Source of the DNA: Nevskiaceae bacterium
GTDB taxonomy: Bacteria > Pseudomonadota > Gammaproteobacteria > Nevskiales > Nevskiaceae
DNA length: 64,000 bases
NCBI GenBank assembly: GCA_004298465.1
Contig: SCRT01000001.1
Span: 366,516-430,515 of the forward strand
Reading direction: 5' to 3'
A program made the position numbers and the translations under genes. Shown here piece after piece: positions 29,340 to 42,909 of this stretch. Numbering within the stretch: the stretch's first letter is position 1; each line of letters begins with the position of its first letter. The notes under the pieces were generated by a model that was given only the letters and a program-made list of their open reading frames with translations, ran no database searches and was not told the DNA's origin.

Positions 29340-29848
29340 GCATGGCAGAGGCAAAGGAAACGCTGTTCGACATCCGCGACATCATGGGCATGCTGGCTCA
29401 CCGGTTTCCGTTCCTGCTCGTCGACCGCGTGATTGCGTATGAGAAGGGCAAGTCGCTGACCGCCATCAAGAATGTGACGTATAACGAGCCGTTCTTCATG
29501 GGGCATTTTCCCGCCGTCCCCACCATGCCCGGCGTGCTGATGGTGGAAGCGCTGGCACAGACCTGTGGTTTGCTCACGTCGCGGGAAACCGGCATCCGGC
29601 CTGAGTCCGGCGTGCTGTTTTACTTCGCGGGCATCGACCACGCGCGTTTCAAACGTATCGTGGTGCCCGGCGACCAGCTTCAGCTCTACGCCGAGATCGA
29701 CAAGATCAAGCGAACGCTGTGGAAGTTCAAGGTGCGCGCGACCGTCGAAGACGACTTGGCCTGCGAGGCGGAGCTGCTGTGTGTCTTCAAGTACCCGCCG
29801 AAGAACGAAAGCGCTGCAAAGCCTGGATCGGCGCCCAGCGTCGGCTAG
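29336..29848 (+). CDS. fabZ: 3-hydroxyacyl-ACP dehydratase FabZ
   Basis: FabZ dehydrates 3-hydroxyacyl-ACP in fatty acid elongation and competes with LpxA and LpxD for hydroxyacyl-ACP. In 170 residues the hot-dog fold motifs are clear: the [11 protein letters not shown] segment with active-site His and the [20 protein letters not shown] helix with the catalytic Glu. The ATG at 29336 overlaps the lpxD stop; ATG 29342 is an alternative. The C-terminal tail of about 20 residues is longer than usual. Confidence 0.96.
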   Translation: MSMAEAKETLFDIRDIMGMLAHRFPFLLVDRVIAYEKGKSLTAIKNVTYNEPFFMGHFPAVPTMPGVLMVEALAQTCGLLTSRETGIRPESGVLFYFAGIDHARFKRIVVPGDQLQLYAEIDKIKRTLWKFKVRATVEDDLACEAELLCVFKYPPKNESAAKPGSAPSVG

Positions 29849-29874
29849 GCGGCGCCTGCCGGAGTGTGAGCTGC

Positions 29875-30672
29875 ATGATTCACGAAACAGCGATTGTCGA
29901 CCCCGCTGCGCGACTGCACCCGAGCGTCGAAGTCGGGCCCTACGCGGTGATCGGGCCGGGTGTGGAAGTGGACGAGGGCACGCACATCGACACCCACGCG
30001 ATCCTGCGCGGGCCGCTGAAGATGGGCAAGCGCAACGAAGTCTTTCCGTTTGCGACGATCGGTGAAGTGTCGCAGGATCTCACCGCAAAACGCGAGGATG
30101 ACACACGCGTCGAGATCGGCGACGACAACCTCATTCGCGAATTTGTCACCATCCAGCGCGGCACCTACAAAGACACCGGCATCACCCGCATCGGCAGCCA
30201 CAACCTGCTGATGAACTACGTCCATGTCGGCCACGATTGTGTGCTTGGCGACCACAACGTGCTGGCGAACGGCACCCAGCTCGGCGGGCACATCCACATC
30301 GGTGACTGGGTTGTGACGGGCGGTGCGGTGCTGGTGCTCCAGCGCTGCAAGCTTGGATCGCACTCCTTTGCCGCCGGTGGGGCCGGGATCACGCGCGACA
30401 TTCCGCCCTATGTCGTGGTGCAGCAGAACCCGGCCGTGCCGCGCGGACTGAACGTGGAAGGGTTGCGCCGCCGCGGATTCACGCCAGACGACATGCGCGA
30501 CATCAAGATCGCTTACCGGAAGTTTTTCATCTCTGGCCTGCATGTGGAAGCCGCCATTGAAGAATTGTCGGAACTGGCAACGGCGAACGCGCATGTCCGC
30601 GAGATGGTGGAATTCATGCGGGCTTCCGAACACCCGCTGCAGCACCTTGCCAAGCAGCACGAGCCACAGTAG
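29875..30672 (+). CDS. lpxA: UDP-N-acetylglucosamine O-acyltransferase
   Basis: LpxA performs the first acylation of lipid A synthesis on UDP-GlcNAc. The 265-residue protein is a left-handed beta helix of hexapeptide repeats (IHETAIVDPAARLHPSVEVG onward), with the catalytic His in NYVHVGHDC and a C-terminal helical region (about 190-260). The length fits the family (262 in E. coli). The ATG at 29875 has GGAG about 10 bases upstream. It lies between fabZ and lpxB. Confidence 0.97.
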   Translation: MIHETAIVDPAARLHPSVEVGPYAVIGPGVEVDEGTHIDTHAILRGPLKMGKRNEVFPFATIGEVSQDLTAKREDDTRVEIGDDNLIREFVTIQRGTYKDTGITRIGSHNLLMNYVHVGHDCVLGDHNVLANGTQLGGHIHIGDWVVTGGAVLVLQRCKLGSHSFAAGGAGITRDIPPYVVVQQNPAVPRGLNVEGLRRRGFTPDDMRDIKIAYRKFFISGLHVEAAIEELSELATANAHVREMVEFMRASEHPLQHLAKQHEPQ

Positions 30673-30690
30673 GTGGTCGGTGCCACGGTG

Positions 30691-31845
30691 ATGGCCACGC
30701 GTATCGCGTTGGTGGCGGGCGAGACTTCCGGCGACCTGCTGGGCGCGGCGCTCATGGGTGCGTTGCGCCGTCGTTATCCGGATGTACGTTTCGAGGGTGT
30801 TGCCGGCCCGCGCATGATCGCCGCCGGCTGCCGCCCGCTGGCCGGCATCGAGCGCCTGTCCGTCATGGGCATTGCGGAAGTGCTGCCGAAACTGTTTTCC
30901 ATCCTGCGGCTGCGCGCGCGGCTGGTTCGGCACTGGCTGGCCGACCCACCGGACGTCGTCATCGGTATCGATGCGCCGGACTTCAACCTGGGGCTGGAAC
31001 GTCGCCTGCGTGATGCCGGCATCCGCACAGCGCATCTCGTCAGCCCCAGCGTGTGGGCATGGCGGCCAAGGCGTGTGAAGACGATCGCAAAGTCCGTCGA
31101 CCTGATGTTGTGCCTGTTTCCTTTTGAGCCGGACTTCTACCGCAACCATGGTGTGAAGGCCGTGTACGTGGGCCATCCGTTGGCGGAAGAGCTGGCGCTG
31201 CCGGTGTCGCGTGCCGACGCACGCACGGCACTCGGCCTGCCGGCAGCCGCACGGGTGGTTGCCGTGCTGCCGGGCAGTCGGGTCGGAGAGCTCAAGGCCC
31301 TGGCAGCGGTGTTCGTGCTGGCCGCTGCACGGCTGGCGTCGCGCGTGCCGGATGTGGTGTTCGCCGTGCCGCTGGCGCGTCCGGCGCTGCGCCTGCTGTT
31401 CGAGCGGGCCATGAAACTGCTGGCGCCCGATGCACGCTGGATGCTCTATGACGGACGTTCACGAGAAGTGATGCGAGCAGCGGACGTGGTGCTGCTGGCC
31501 TCCGGGACCGCAACGCTGGAATGCCTGCTGCTGGAGCGCCCCATGGTGGTCGGTTATCGGGCGTCGAGGTTCACGGCGTGGGTACTGCGCGTATTCAAGC
31601 TGCTGAAAGTGGCATATTTCAGCCTGCCCAATCTGCTGTGTGAAAAACCCGTTGTGCCCGAATTCATCCAGGAACAGGCCACACCGGAGCATTTCGCGGG
31701 AGCGGTCGAAAAACTCATTGACGACTCTGCCGCACGCACTGCACAAACTGCAGCCTTTGCCCCGGTGCGCCAAGAGTTGCACCGCGACGCCGCCACCCGT
31801 GCCGGGGCAGCCATCGCGGAACTCGTTGGAGAACAGCGTGGCTGA
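30691..31845 (+). CDS. lpxB: lipid-A-disaccharide synthase
   Basis: LpxB is a GT19 glycosyltransferase that joins lipid X to UDP-diacylglucosamine. The 384 residues show the N-terminal VAGETSGDLLGAALM motif, GIDAPDFNLGLE, SPSVWAWRPRRVKTI and the C-terminal donor site ASGTATLECLL. The ATG at 30691 is preferred; a GTG at 30673 would directly follow the lpxA stop. Its end overlaps rnhB by 8 bases. Confidence 0.96.
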   Translation: MATRIALVAGETSGDLLGAALMGALRRRYPDVRFEGVAGPRMIAAGCRPLAGIERLSVMGIAEVLPKLFSILRLRARLVRHWLADPPDVVIGIDAPDFNLGLERRLRDAGIRTAHLVSPSVWAWRPRRVKTIAKSVDLMLCLFPFEPDFYRNHGVKAVYVGHPLAEELALPVSRADARTALGLPAAARVVAVLPGSRVGELKALAAVFVLAAARLASRVPDVVFAVPLARPALRLLFERAMKLLAPDARWMLYDGRSREVMRAADVVLLASGTATLECLLLERPMVVGYRASRFTAWVLRVFKLLKVAYFSLPNLLCEKPVVPEFIQEQATPEHFAGAVEKLIDDSAARTAQTAAFAPVRQELHRDAATRAGAAIAELVGEQRG

Positions 31846-32413
31846 AGTCTACATCGCAGGCATCGACGAAGTGGGCCGCGGCTGCCTTGCCGGGCCGGTT
31901 TACGCCGCGGCCGTCATCCTGCCGCTGGACTGTGCGCTGCCGGGTTTGAGGGACTCCAAGCAGCTTTCGCCCCGGGCGCGGGAACGGCTTGTGCCGCGCA
32001 TCGAGGCGGCGGCCGTCGCGTGGGCGATCGGTATTGCAAGCGTCGAGGAAATCGACCGCGTGAACATCCTGCAGGCGACGTTCCTCGCCATGCAGCGGGC
32101 CGTTGCCGCACTCGCAATCTCGCCCGTGCAGTGCCTGGTGGACGGCAACCGGGCTCCACCGCTGGCCGTGCCGGTGCGCACCATCGTCGGCGGTGACCAC
32201 CTGGAGCCCGCGATCATGGCGGCCTCCGTCATCGCGAAAGTCGCGCGCGATGCGGAACTCGTGGCGCTGGACGCGCGCTACCCCGGATACGGCCTTGCCC
32301 ATCACAAAGGTTATGGTACGGCCCAACACCTGCGCGCCCTCGAACAGATCGGCCCCTGCGTCCTGCACCGCATGACGTTTGCACCGTGCCGGCGCGCGGC
32401 CGCGGGTGTCTAG
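31838..32413 (+). CDS. rnhB: ribonuclease HII
   Basis: RNase HII cuts RNA in RNA-DNA hybrids and starts removal of single ribonucleotides from DNA. The 191-residue protein has the catalytic acidic residues in AGIDEVGRGCLAGPV (Asp, Glu), LVDGN (Asp) and the C-terminal-side ALDARYPGYGLAHHKGYGT segment (Asp). It starts with GTG at 31838, inside lpxB, with GGAG 7 bases upstream. The lpxB-rnhB-dnaE order is conserved. Confidence 0.95.
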   Translation: MAEVYIAGIDEVGRGCLAGPVYAAAVILPLDCALPGLRDSKQLSPRARERLVPRIEAAAVAWAIGIASVEEIDRVNILQATFLAMQRAVAALAISPVQCLVDGNRAPPLAVPVRTIVGGDHLEPAIMAASVIAKVARDAELVALDARYPGYGLAHHKGYGTAQHLRALEQIGPCVLHRMTFAPCRRAAAGV

Positions 32414-32493
32414 GCAGGCCCCAACCGTTAAGCTTGTCGGTACTTCCTGCAGTTCAACCTCCTATTTCAAATCTGCCAGCGCCGACGCCACCT

Positions 32494-35400
32494 GTGTTCG
32501 TCCACCTTCACTTGCATACCGAGTTTTCGTTGGTCGACGGTCTGATCCGCGTCGACAAGCCGGCGGGCAAGCACGGGGGGCGGGCGCAGGCCTTGACGGC
32601 GCGCTTGAAGGTGTTGGAGCAGCCGGCGTGTGCGGTGACGGACCGCGACAACCTGTTCTGCTGGGTGAAGTTCTACAAGGCGGCGGAAGCGGCGGGCATC
32701 AAGCCGGTGGCGGGTTGCGACATTCTCGTCACGGGCGCGGGGCCGGACGCTGAGCCGGAGCTGCTGACGGTGCTGGTGCAGGACGAGGCCGGTTACCACA
32801 ACCTCGCGCGCGTGATGTCGCAGGCCTACGTGGAAGGGCAGAGTCGCGGGTCGCCGCTGTATGCACGTGGATGGCTGGAAGGCGCCGCGCAGGGGTTGAT
32901 CGTGCTCGCCGGGCGCAACAGCGCCGTTGGCCGGCAGTTGCTGGCCGGGCGCATGGACGACGCGCGGGTGGAACTGCAGGCGTGGCAACGCGTGTTCGGC
33001 GACCGCTTCTATCTGGAGGTCACGCGCTGCAACCGTCCGGGGGATGAAGACCACCTGCGCGCCGCCTGTGCGCTGGCCGGCGCGACCGGCACCGCGGTGG
33101 TGGCCACGAACGATGTGCGCTTCCTGCACCGCGAGGATTTCGAGGCGCACGAGGCGCGGGTGTGCATCAACCAGGGTCGCGTGCTGGACGACCCGCGCCG
33201 CCCGCACGACTACACGCCGGAGCAATACCTGAAGAGTTCGGAAGAGATGGCCGAGCTGTTCGCCGACCTTCCCGCCGCGCTGGAGAATTCCGTCGAGATC
33301 GCGCGACGCTGCACGCTGTCCATGCACTTCGGCACTTACCACTTGCCGCATTACCCGATGCCGCAAGGGCAGTCGGTGATTGCCCATCTGCAGCAGAAGG
33401 CGCGAGAAGGGCTGGCGCAGCGCCTGCTCCAGCACCCGCCGTCCAAGCCGGTGGAAGTCTATGAACAGCGCCTGGAATACGAGCTCGGGATCATCGAGAA
33501 GATGGATTTTCCGGGTTACTTCCTGGTGGTGGCCGACTTCATCGGCTGGTCGAAGACGCACGGCGTTCCGGTGGGCCCGGGGCGCGGTTCCGGGGCCGGT
33601 TCGCTGGTGGCTTATTCCATCGGCATCACCGATATCGATCCGCTGCCCTATGACCTGCTGTTCGAGCGCTTCCTGAACCCGGAGCGTGTGTCGATGCCGG
33701 ACTTCGACGTCGACTTCTGCATGGCCGGGCGCGATCGTGTCATCGCCTACGTGGCCGACCGCTACGGGCGCGAACGCGTGAGCCAGATCGTCACCTACGG
33801 CACCATGGCGGCGCGCGCCGTGGTGCGTGACGTGGCGCGCGTACTGGGCTACCCCTATGCGGTGGGCGACCGCATCGCGAAAATCATTCCCGGCATCCCG
33901 ACGTTCAAGAAGGAAGCTGCACACGAAGGCATGTCGGCGCTGGAATACGCGCTGGTGAAGGTGCCGGAGCTCAAGCAGCTCTACGACAATGATGAGGAAG
34001 CGCATACCGTCATCGACCTCGGCTTGCAGGTGGAGGACATCACGCGCGGCGTCGGCATCCACGCTGGCGGCGTGGTCATCGCGCCGGAAGCGCTGGTGGA
34101 CTACGCGCCGCTGTATTGCGAACCCGGCGGCGCGGGCTTGCGCACGCAGTTCGACATGCGCGACCTGGAAGGCATCGGGCTGGTGAAGTTCGACTTCCTG
34201 GGCCTGAAGACGCTGACCATCGTGCAGGCAGCGGTGGACACCATCAATGCCCGCCACCCGGAGCTGAAGCTCGAAATCCTCAACATTCCGCGCGATGACC
34301 ACGCCACCTACGCGCTCTACGCCTCCGGCAACACCACTGCGGTGTTCCAGATGGAAGGTGCCGGCATGCAGCGCGCCTCGGTGGATCTGGCACCGGACCG
34401 CTTCGAGGACATCATCGCGCTCATCTCGCTGTACCGGCCGGGGCCGATGGATCTGATTCCGGAATACGTCGCACGCAAGCGCGGCAAGTCACCGGAATAC
34501 CTGCACCCGGACATGGAGCCGGTGCTGCGCGAAACCTACGGCATCTTCGTCTACCAGGAGCAGGTGATGCAGGTGGCGCAGCGCCTCGCCGGGTTCACGC
34601 TCGGGGCCGCCGACCTGCTGCGGCGGGCGATGGGCAAGAAGAAAGCCTCGGAAATGGCCAAGCAGCGCGCTGGTTTCGTGGCTGGTGCGGCGGACCGCCA
34701 TATCGACGAGGCGACCGCTAACGAGATCTTCGATTTGATGGAGAAGTTCGCCGGCTACGGCTTCAACAAGTCGCACGCCGCCGCCTACGCGTTGGTGTCC
34801 TACCAGACGGCGTGGCTGAAGACGCATTACCCGGCGGAATTCATGGCAGCGGTGATGTCCATCGAAATGGCGCACACCGAAACCGTCGTCATCATGCTTG
34901 ACGAAAGCCACCGGCTGGGGCTGGACGTGCTGGGGCCGGACGTAAATCACTCGGCGTTCGGATTCACCGTGCCGGCCGAAGGGCAGGTCCGTTACGGGCT
35001 GGGCGCCATCAAGGGTGCGGGCGAAGCGGCGATGGAAGGCATTGTCACGGCGCGCGAAGCAGGCGGCCCATTCCGTGACCTGTTCGATTTCTGCCGGCGG
35101 ATCGACACACGCAAGGCGAACAAGCGCGTACTGGAAGCGCTAGTCATGGCCGGCGCGCTGGATGGCTTCCACGCCAACCGCGCCACGCTGCTGGCCAACT
35201 TGCCGCTGGCGCTGAAGCTGGCTGACCAGGCGGCTGCCGGTGCGGAGGCTGGCCAGACCGACCTGTTCGGCCTGGCGACGTCCACCTCGGCGCCAGCCGC
35301 TGTGTGCCTCGACGAGCGCCCGGCGTGGTCCTCGCACGAGGAGCTGAAGCGCGAAAAAGATGTGCTCGGGCTGTATTTCTCCGGGCACCCTATCAACGAC

Positions 35401-36060
35401 TACCTGCCGCTCATCGGCGCCGTCTGCGGGCACGACTTGCGCACCGCGGTGCAGGGCATCGGTGCCGATGGCGGCGGGCGGCGCGGGCGCGACACCACCG
35501 TCGTGGCCGGCTGGCTGGCCGACATCCGCTCCATCGGCGGCGACCGGCCGGGGCGCATTCTGGTGTTCGACGACCGCGGCACGCAGCTGCACTGCTGGGT
35601 GGACCTGGGGGACTGGATGCGCTTCCAGCCCATGCTGCGCAAGGACACGCTGGTGTTCATGCAGGGCGAGCTGCGTCGCAGCCGGCGCGAAGGGCACGAG
35701 ACGGAAGCCTGGCTGTCGGCAAACCAGTTCAAGGACGTTGATGCCGTATATCGCGCCTGTGCGAGCGAACTGGCGCTGCGCTGGCGGGGTGATATGGCGC
35801 AGCTCCGCCAGCTCCAGGACATGCTGAAGCCGCTGTGCCTGGAAGCGGGCACTCCGGTTGCTGTGGAGCTTGTAGCAGATGGCGCGGCGGCGTGGTTCGA
35901 CTGCAGCGTGATATGGCGTGTACGACTCGACGAGCAGACGGTGCGGACGTTGCAACAGATCTTCGGAGCCGATGCCGTTCGCGTTGCGTGGCGGCGCTGG
36001 TCGGTGCCGACACCCGTACGGCGGCGTGAAACGGCGAACTACGCCGACGCCAGCGTGTAA
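32494..36060 (+). CDS. dnaE: DNA polymerase III alpha subunit
   Basis: DnaE is the replicative polymerase. From the GTG at 32494 it has 1188 residues: a PHP domain (VHLHLHTEFSLVDGL onward, to about 270), the palm with PDFDVDF catalytic residues Asp405 and Asp407 (E. coli 401 and 403, which supports this start), fingers, a helix-hairpin-helix region and a C-terminal OB and tau-binding part. Longer in-frame starts from 32386 overlap rnhB and add unlike residues. The N-terminus carries an insertion (KPAGKHGGRAQALTARLKV) relative to the enteric protein. No clear ribosome binding site is visible. Confidence 0.95.
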   Translation: MFVHLHLHTEFSLVDGLIRVDKPAGKHGGRAQALTARLKVLEQPACAVTDRDNLFCWVKFYKAAEAAGIKPVAGCDILVTGAGPDAEPELLTVLVQDEAGYHNLARVMSQAYVEGQSRGSPLYARGWLEGAAQGLIVLAGRNSAVGRQLLAGRMDDARVELQAWQRVFGDRFYLEVTRCNRPGDEDHLRAACALAGATGTAVVATNDVRFLHREDFEAHEARVCINQGRVLDDPRRPHDYTPEQYLKSSEEMAELFADLPAALENSVEIARRCTLSMHFGTYHLPHYPMPQGQSVIAHLQQKAREGLAQRLLQHPPSKPVEVYEQRLEYELGIIEKMDFPGYFLVVADFIGWSKTHGVPVGPGRGSGAGSLVAYSIGITDIDPLPYDLLFERFLNPERVSMPDFDVDFCMAGRDRVIAYVADRYGRERVSQIVTYGTMAARAVVRDVARVLGYPYAVGDRIAKIIPGIPTFKKEAAHEGMSALEYALVKVPELKQLYDNDEEAHTVIDLGLQVEDITRGVGIHAGGVVIAPEALVDYAPLYCEPGGAGLRTQFDMRDLEGIGLVKFDFLGLKTLTIVQAAVDTINARHPELKLEILNIPRDDHATYALYASGNTTAVFQMEGAGMQRASVDLAPDRFEDIIALISLYRPGPMDLIPEYVARKRGKSPEYLHPDMEPVLRETYGIFVYQEQVMQVAQRLAGFTLGAADLLRRAMGKKKASEMAKQRAGFVAGAADRHIDEATANEIFDLMEKFAGYGFNKSHAAAYALVSYQTAWLKTHYPAEFMAAVMSIEMAHTETVVIMLDESHRLGLDVLGPDVNHSAFGFTVPAEGQVRYGLGAIKGAGEAAMEGIVTAREAGGPFRDLFDFCRRIDTRKANKRVLEALVMAGALDGFHANRATLLANLPLALKLADQAAAGAEAGQTDLFGLATSTSAPAAVCLDERPAWSSHEELKREKDVLGLYFSGHPINDYLPLIGAVCGHDLRTAVQGIGADGGGRRGRDTTVVAGWLADIRSIGGDRPGRILVFDDRGTQLHCWVDLGDWMRFQPMLRKDTLVFMQGELRRSRREGHETEAWLSANQFKDVDAVYRACASELALRWRGDMAQLRQLQDMLKPLCLEAGTPVAVELVADGAAAWFDCSVIWRVRLDEQTVRTLQQIFGADAVRVAWRRWSVPTPVRRRETANYADASV

Positions 36061-36127
36061 CATTGCCGCGCAAGCATCTGCGACGCTGCCCATCGGACGG
36101 GTGGCCACGTATGAGGGGAATCGCTGA

Positions 36128-37150
36128 ATGACAGCACCGAGCTATCTGGATTTCGAACGGCCGATCGCGGACCTCGAGAAGAAAATCGAGGAATTGCGCT
36201 ATGTCACGGGCGGCAGCGACATCAATCTCGGCGAGGAGATCCACCAACTGGAAGCGAAGAACCGTCAGTTGACGGAACAGATCTTCGCGAATCTGGAGCC
36301 GTGGCAGATCGCGCAGGTCGCGCGCCATCCGAACCGGCCCTACGCGCTGGACTACATCACCGCGATGTTCACGGAATGGGACGAACTGCACGGCGACCGG
36401 CATTTCGCGGACGACCCGGCGTTGGTATGTGGCGTGGCGCGGCTGGACGGGCGCGCTGTTGCCGTGATTGGCCACCAGAAAGGCCGCGACACCAAGGAGC
36501 GCGTCTACCGCAATTTCGGTTCCGCGCGCCCGGAAGGCTACCGCAAGGCCCTGCGCGTGATGAAGCTGGCGGAAAAATTCCACTTGCCGGTCATTACGCT
36601 CATCGACACCGCAGGCGCCTACGCCGGTATTTCGGCGGAAGAACGCAACCAATCGGAAGCCATCGCGCGCAACCTCTATGAACTTTCGCGCCTGCGCACG
36701 CCGGTGATCGCGGCGGTGGTCGGCGAAGGTGGTTCCGGCGGTGCACTGGCCGTCGGTGTCGCGGACCGCGTGCTGATGCTGCAGTACGCGATCTATTCCG
36801 TCATTTCACCGGAAGGCTGCGCGTCCATCCTGTTCAAGAAAGCCGACCGCGCACCGGAAGCCGCGGCCGCCATGCGCATCACGGCGCCAGACTTGCTGGA
36901 ATTCGGGCTGGTGGACGAAGTGTTGCCGGAGCCGCTCGGCGGTGCGCACCGCGACCCGGCCGCAATGGCAGTGGTGCTGAAAGCCCGCCTCGTGACGCTG
37001 CTTGCGGAGCTGACGGCAACGGAACCCACGCAACTGCTGGCGAAGCGCTACGACCGCCTCATGGCCTACGGCGCGTTCACCGAGAAACCCGGCCCTGCAT
37101 CGGGTCGCGGAGCGAAAGGCCATGGCGGAGTCGCCGCGAGCGCTGGCTGA
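36128..37150 (+). CDS. accA: acetyl-CoA carboxylase carboxyltransferase alpha subunit
   Basis: AccA together with AccD transfers the carboxyl group from carboxybiotin-BCCP to acetyl-CoA, the first step of fatty acid synthesis. It has 340 residues with the alpha-subunit N-terminus ([17 protein letters not shown]) and the [17 protein letters not shown] and [16 protein letters not shown] signatures. A motif usually reading DTPGAYPG-xx-EERGQ is [15 protein letters not shown] here, so both prolines are alanines. The C-terminal tail ([13 protein letters not shown]) is longer than in E. coli. It follows dnaE by 67 bases. Confidence 0.96.
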   Translation: MTAPSYLDFERPIADLEKKIEELRYVTGGSDINLGEEIHQLEAKNRQLTEQIFANLEPWQIAQVARHPNRPYALDYITAMFTEWDELHGDRHFADDPALVCGVARLDGRAVAVIGHQKGRDTKERVYRNFGSARPEGYRKALRVMKLAEKFHLPVITLIDTAGAYAGISAEERNQSEAIARNLYELSRLRTPVIAAVVGEGGSGGALAVGVADRVLMLQYAIYSVISPEGCASILFKKADRAPEAAAAMRITAPDLLEFGLVDEVLPEPLGGAHRDPAAMAVVLKARLVTLLAELTATEPTQLLAKRYDRLMAYGAFTEKPGPASGRGAKGHGGVAASAG

Positions 37151-37189
37151 TCCGGCGTCGGCTGCCGGGCCTGTGCGCGCCGATCGTGC

Positions 37190-38488
37190 GTGACCGATCC
37201 GGCTCTTGATCTGGCGGCCCTGCGCCATGCCGCGCCGCCGCTGGCGCCGGGTGCTACTTATCGCGTGTGCTTCAGCGGCGGGCTGGACTCCACGGTGCTG
37301 CTGCACGCGCTGGTAGAAACCGGTGTTGCGCCGCTCACCGCCGTACACATTCACCACGGCTTGCAAGCTGTGGCGGACAACTGGGTGACGCATTGCACAT
37401 CCGTTTGTGTCGGCCTGGGTATTCCCCTTGAAACCTGCTGTGTTCGCGTCGCAGCCGATACTGCGGAAGGCCCGGAAGCGGCGGCGCGCACCGCGCGCTA
37501 CGCCGCGCTACGCAACGTAATGCAGACTGGTGATTGTCTCGTCGTCGCTCACCACCGCGATGATCAGGCAGAAACCGTGCTGCTGCGCCTGCTGCGCGGC
37601 GCCGGCAGCGCGGGTCTGGCAGCGATGCGTCCGTTCGTGCCCTTTGCGCCCGGTGGGCTGTGGCGGCCGTTGCTCGACACGCCGCGCGCAACGCTACAAG
37701 CCTGGGCGCAGGTGCGCGGATTGGAATGGGTGGAAGACCCACAGAATCAGGATACCCGCTACCGTCGGGTATGGCTGCGGCGTGAAATTCTGCCGGCGCT
37801 GCGCCGCGTCGTGCCGCAATGCGACGCCGTGCTGGCGCGCACGGCCGCGGTGCTGGCAGAGGATGCCGAGCTGCTGGCCGAAGTGGCGACGGCCGACCTG
37901 CAAACGCTCCGCACCGGAGTCACACTGTCGGTGCGCGGGCTGCTGGCACTGACGCCGGCGCGCCGCCATCATGCCCTGCGTGCGTGGCTGGCAGAGCAGG
38001 GCTTTTACGCACCAGATCGGGCGGCGCTCGAACGGCTGGACCGGGATGTTCTGGCCGCGCGCGCAGACGCTACCCCGGTTCTCAATCTGGGGCAATGCGA
38101 ACTACGCCGCTACCGCGACGCCCTGCATGTGATGGCACCGTTGCCGCCCGTGCCGCAGCACGACTTGCAGTGGCGGCAGGGCGCGTCCCTGGTGCTGCCG
38201 GCGGGCTGCGGCAGCCTGCAGGCTGCCGCCCCGCCGCCCGCTGCGCTGGACGTGCGTTTCCCGCAGGGCGGGGAACGGCTGAAGCCGGCAAATGGTGTGC
38301 ACACCCGTACGCTCAAGAACCTGTTCCAGGAAGCCGGCGTGCCGCCATGGCGTCGGTTGCGCACGCCGCTGGTGTGGCATGACGGCGTACTGGCGTGGGT
38401 GGGGGACGTGGCGTGCAGCGCGCAATGGCAGCGCTGGTGCCAGCTGCACGCGTGGCACCTGAGGTGGCAGGTGTCCGCAAACACGTGA
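37190..38488 (+). CDS. tilS: tRNA(Ile)-lysidine synthetase
   Basis: TilS changes cytidine 34 of tRNA-Ile(CAU) to lysidine so that it reads AUA. The 432 residues have the PP-loop ATP site CFSGGLDSTVLLH near the N-terminus, HIHHGLQ, VAHHRDDQAETVLLRLLRGAG, the central TilS substrate domain and the C-terminal domain with RTLKNLFQEAGVPPW. It starts with GTG at 37190, 39 bases after accA. Confidence 0.95.
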   Translation: MTDPALDLAALRHAAPPLAPGATYRVCFSGGLDSTVLLHALVETGVAPLTAVHIHHGLQAVADNWVTHCTSVCVGLGIPLETCCVRVAADTAEGPEAAARTARYAALRNVMQTGDCLVVAHHRDDQAETVLLRLLRGAGSAGLAAMRPFVPFAPGGLWRPLLDTPRATLQAWAQVRGLEWVEDPQNQDTRYRRVWLRREILPALRRVVPQCDAVLARTAAVLAEDAELLAEVATADLQTLRTGVTLSVRGLLALTPARRHHALRAWLAEQGFYAPDRAALERLDRDVLAARADATPVLNLGQCELRRYRDALHVMAPLPPVPQHDLQWRQGASLVLPAGCGSLQAAAPPPAALDVRFPQGGERLKPANGVHTRTLKNLFQEAGVPPWRRLRTPLVWHDGVLAWVGDVACSAQWQRWCQLHAWHLRWQVSANT

Positions 38489-38520
38489 TTCCCGACGCCG
38501 ACGCTGGCGCCGGCGTTTGA

Positions 38521-41114
<2,594 letters not shown>

Positions 41115-41147
41115 TCGCCGGCGGGCGAAGCCGTTCGTTTTTCCTGA

Positions 41148-42467
<1,320 letters not shown>

Positions 42468-42476
42468 GCGCTTTCC

Positions 42477-42797
42477 GTGAGCAGCGCATCCCGTGCCGGT
42501 GCTGCACCCCGCGCCCCGCGGCGCCTGCTGGTCATCGCGCTGCTCGCGGTGTTCACGGTTTTGCAGGTTCAGTTGTGGTTCGGTAGCGGTGGCGTGGTCG
42601 CGTTGCAGCGCACGAAAGGCGTGCTTGAGCGTGTCACCGCACTGAATGATACCGCGCACAAGCGCAACGCGGTCGAGGCGGCGGATGTAGCGGACCTGGG
42701 GAAGAACGGAGCGGCGGTCGAGGCGCGGGCGCGCAGCGAGCTAGGGATGATCCACAAGGGGGAGACGTTCTATCTCGTGGTGGGGCCGCAGCGCTGA
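42477..42797 (+). CDS. ftsB: cell division protein FtsB-like
   Basis: This 106-residue protein has a short basic N-terminus, one membrane helix (LLVIALLAVFTVLQVQLWFG, about 17-36), a helical stretch with coiled-coil character (about 42-80) and a C-terminal ELGMIHKGETFYLV motif. This matches FtsB, which joins FtsL and FtsQ at the division septum. Position between eno and ispD is the normal one. It starts with GTG at 42477, only 9 bases after eno. Confidence 0.92.
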   Translation: MSSASRAGAAPRAPRRLLVIALLAVFTVLQVQLWFGSGGVVALQRTKGVLERVTALNDTAHKRNAVEAADVADLGKNGAAVEARARSELGMIHKGETFYLVVGPQR

Positions 42798-42827
42798 AGC
42801 TTGTGTTGTGTCAGTCCGCTTTGCGGC

Positions 42828-42867
42828 GTGAAGCACAAGGCCCAGGTGTGCCGATGTGGTGCTTCAC
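42828..42867 (+). promoter_or_regulatory. inverted repeat in the ispD leader
   Basis: GTGAAGCAC (42828-42836) and GTGCTTCAC (42859-42867) are perfect 9-base complements with a 22-base loop, 42 bases before the ispD start. The left arm overlaps CACAAG (42834-42839), which can instead pair with CTTGTG at 42800-42805. The two pairings exclude each other, as in an attenuator, but no T-run follows. Confidence 0.45.
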
Positions 42868-42909
42868 CGTGCGTCGCGTGGGAGCCCAATCATTCTGGTG
42901 GTGCAAGTC

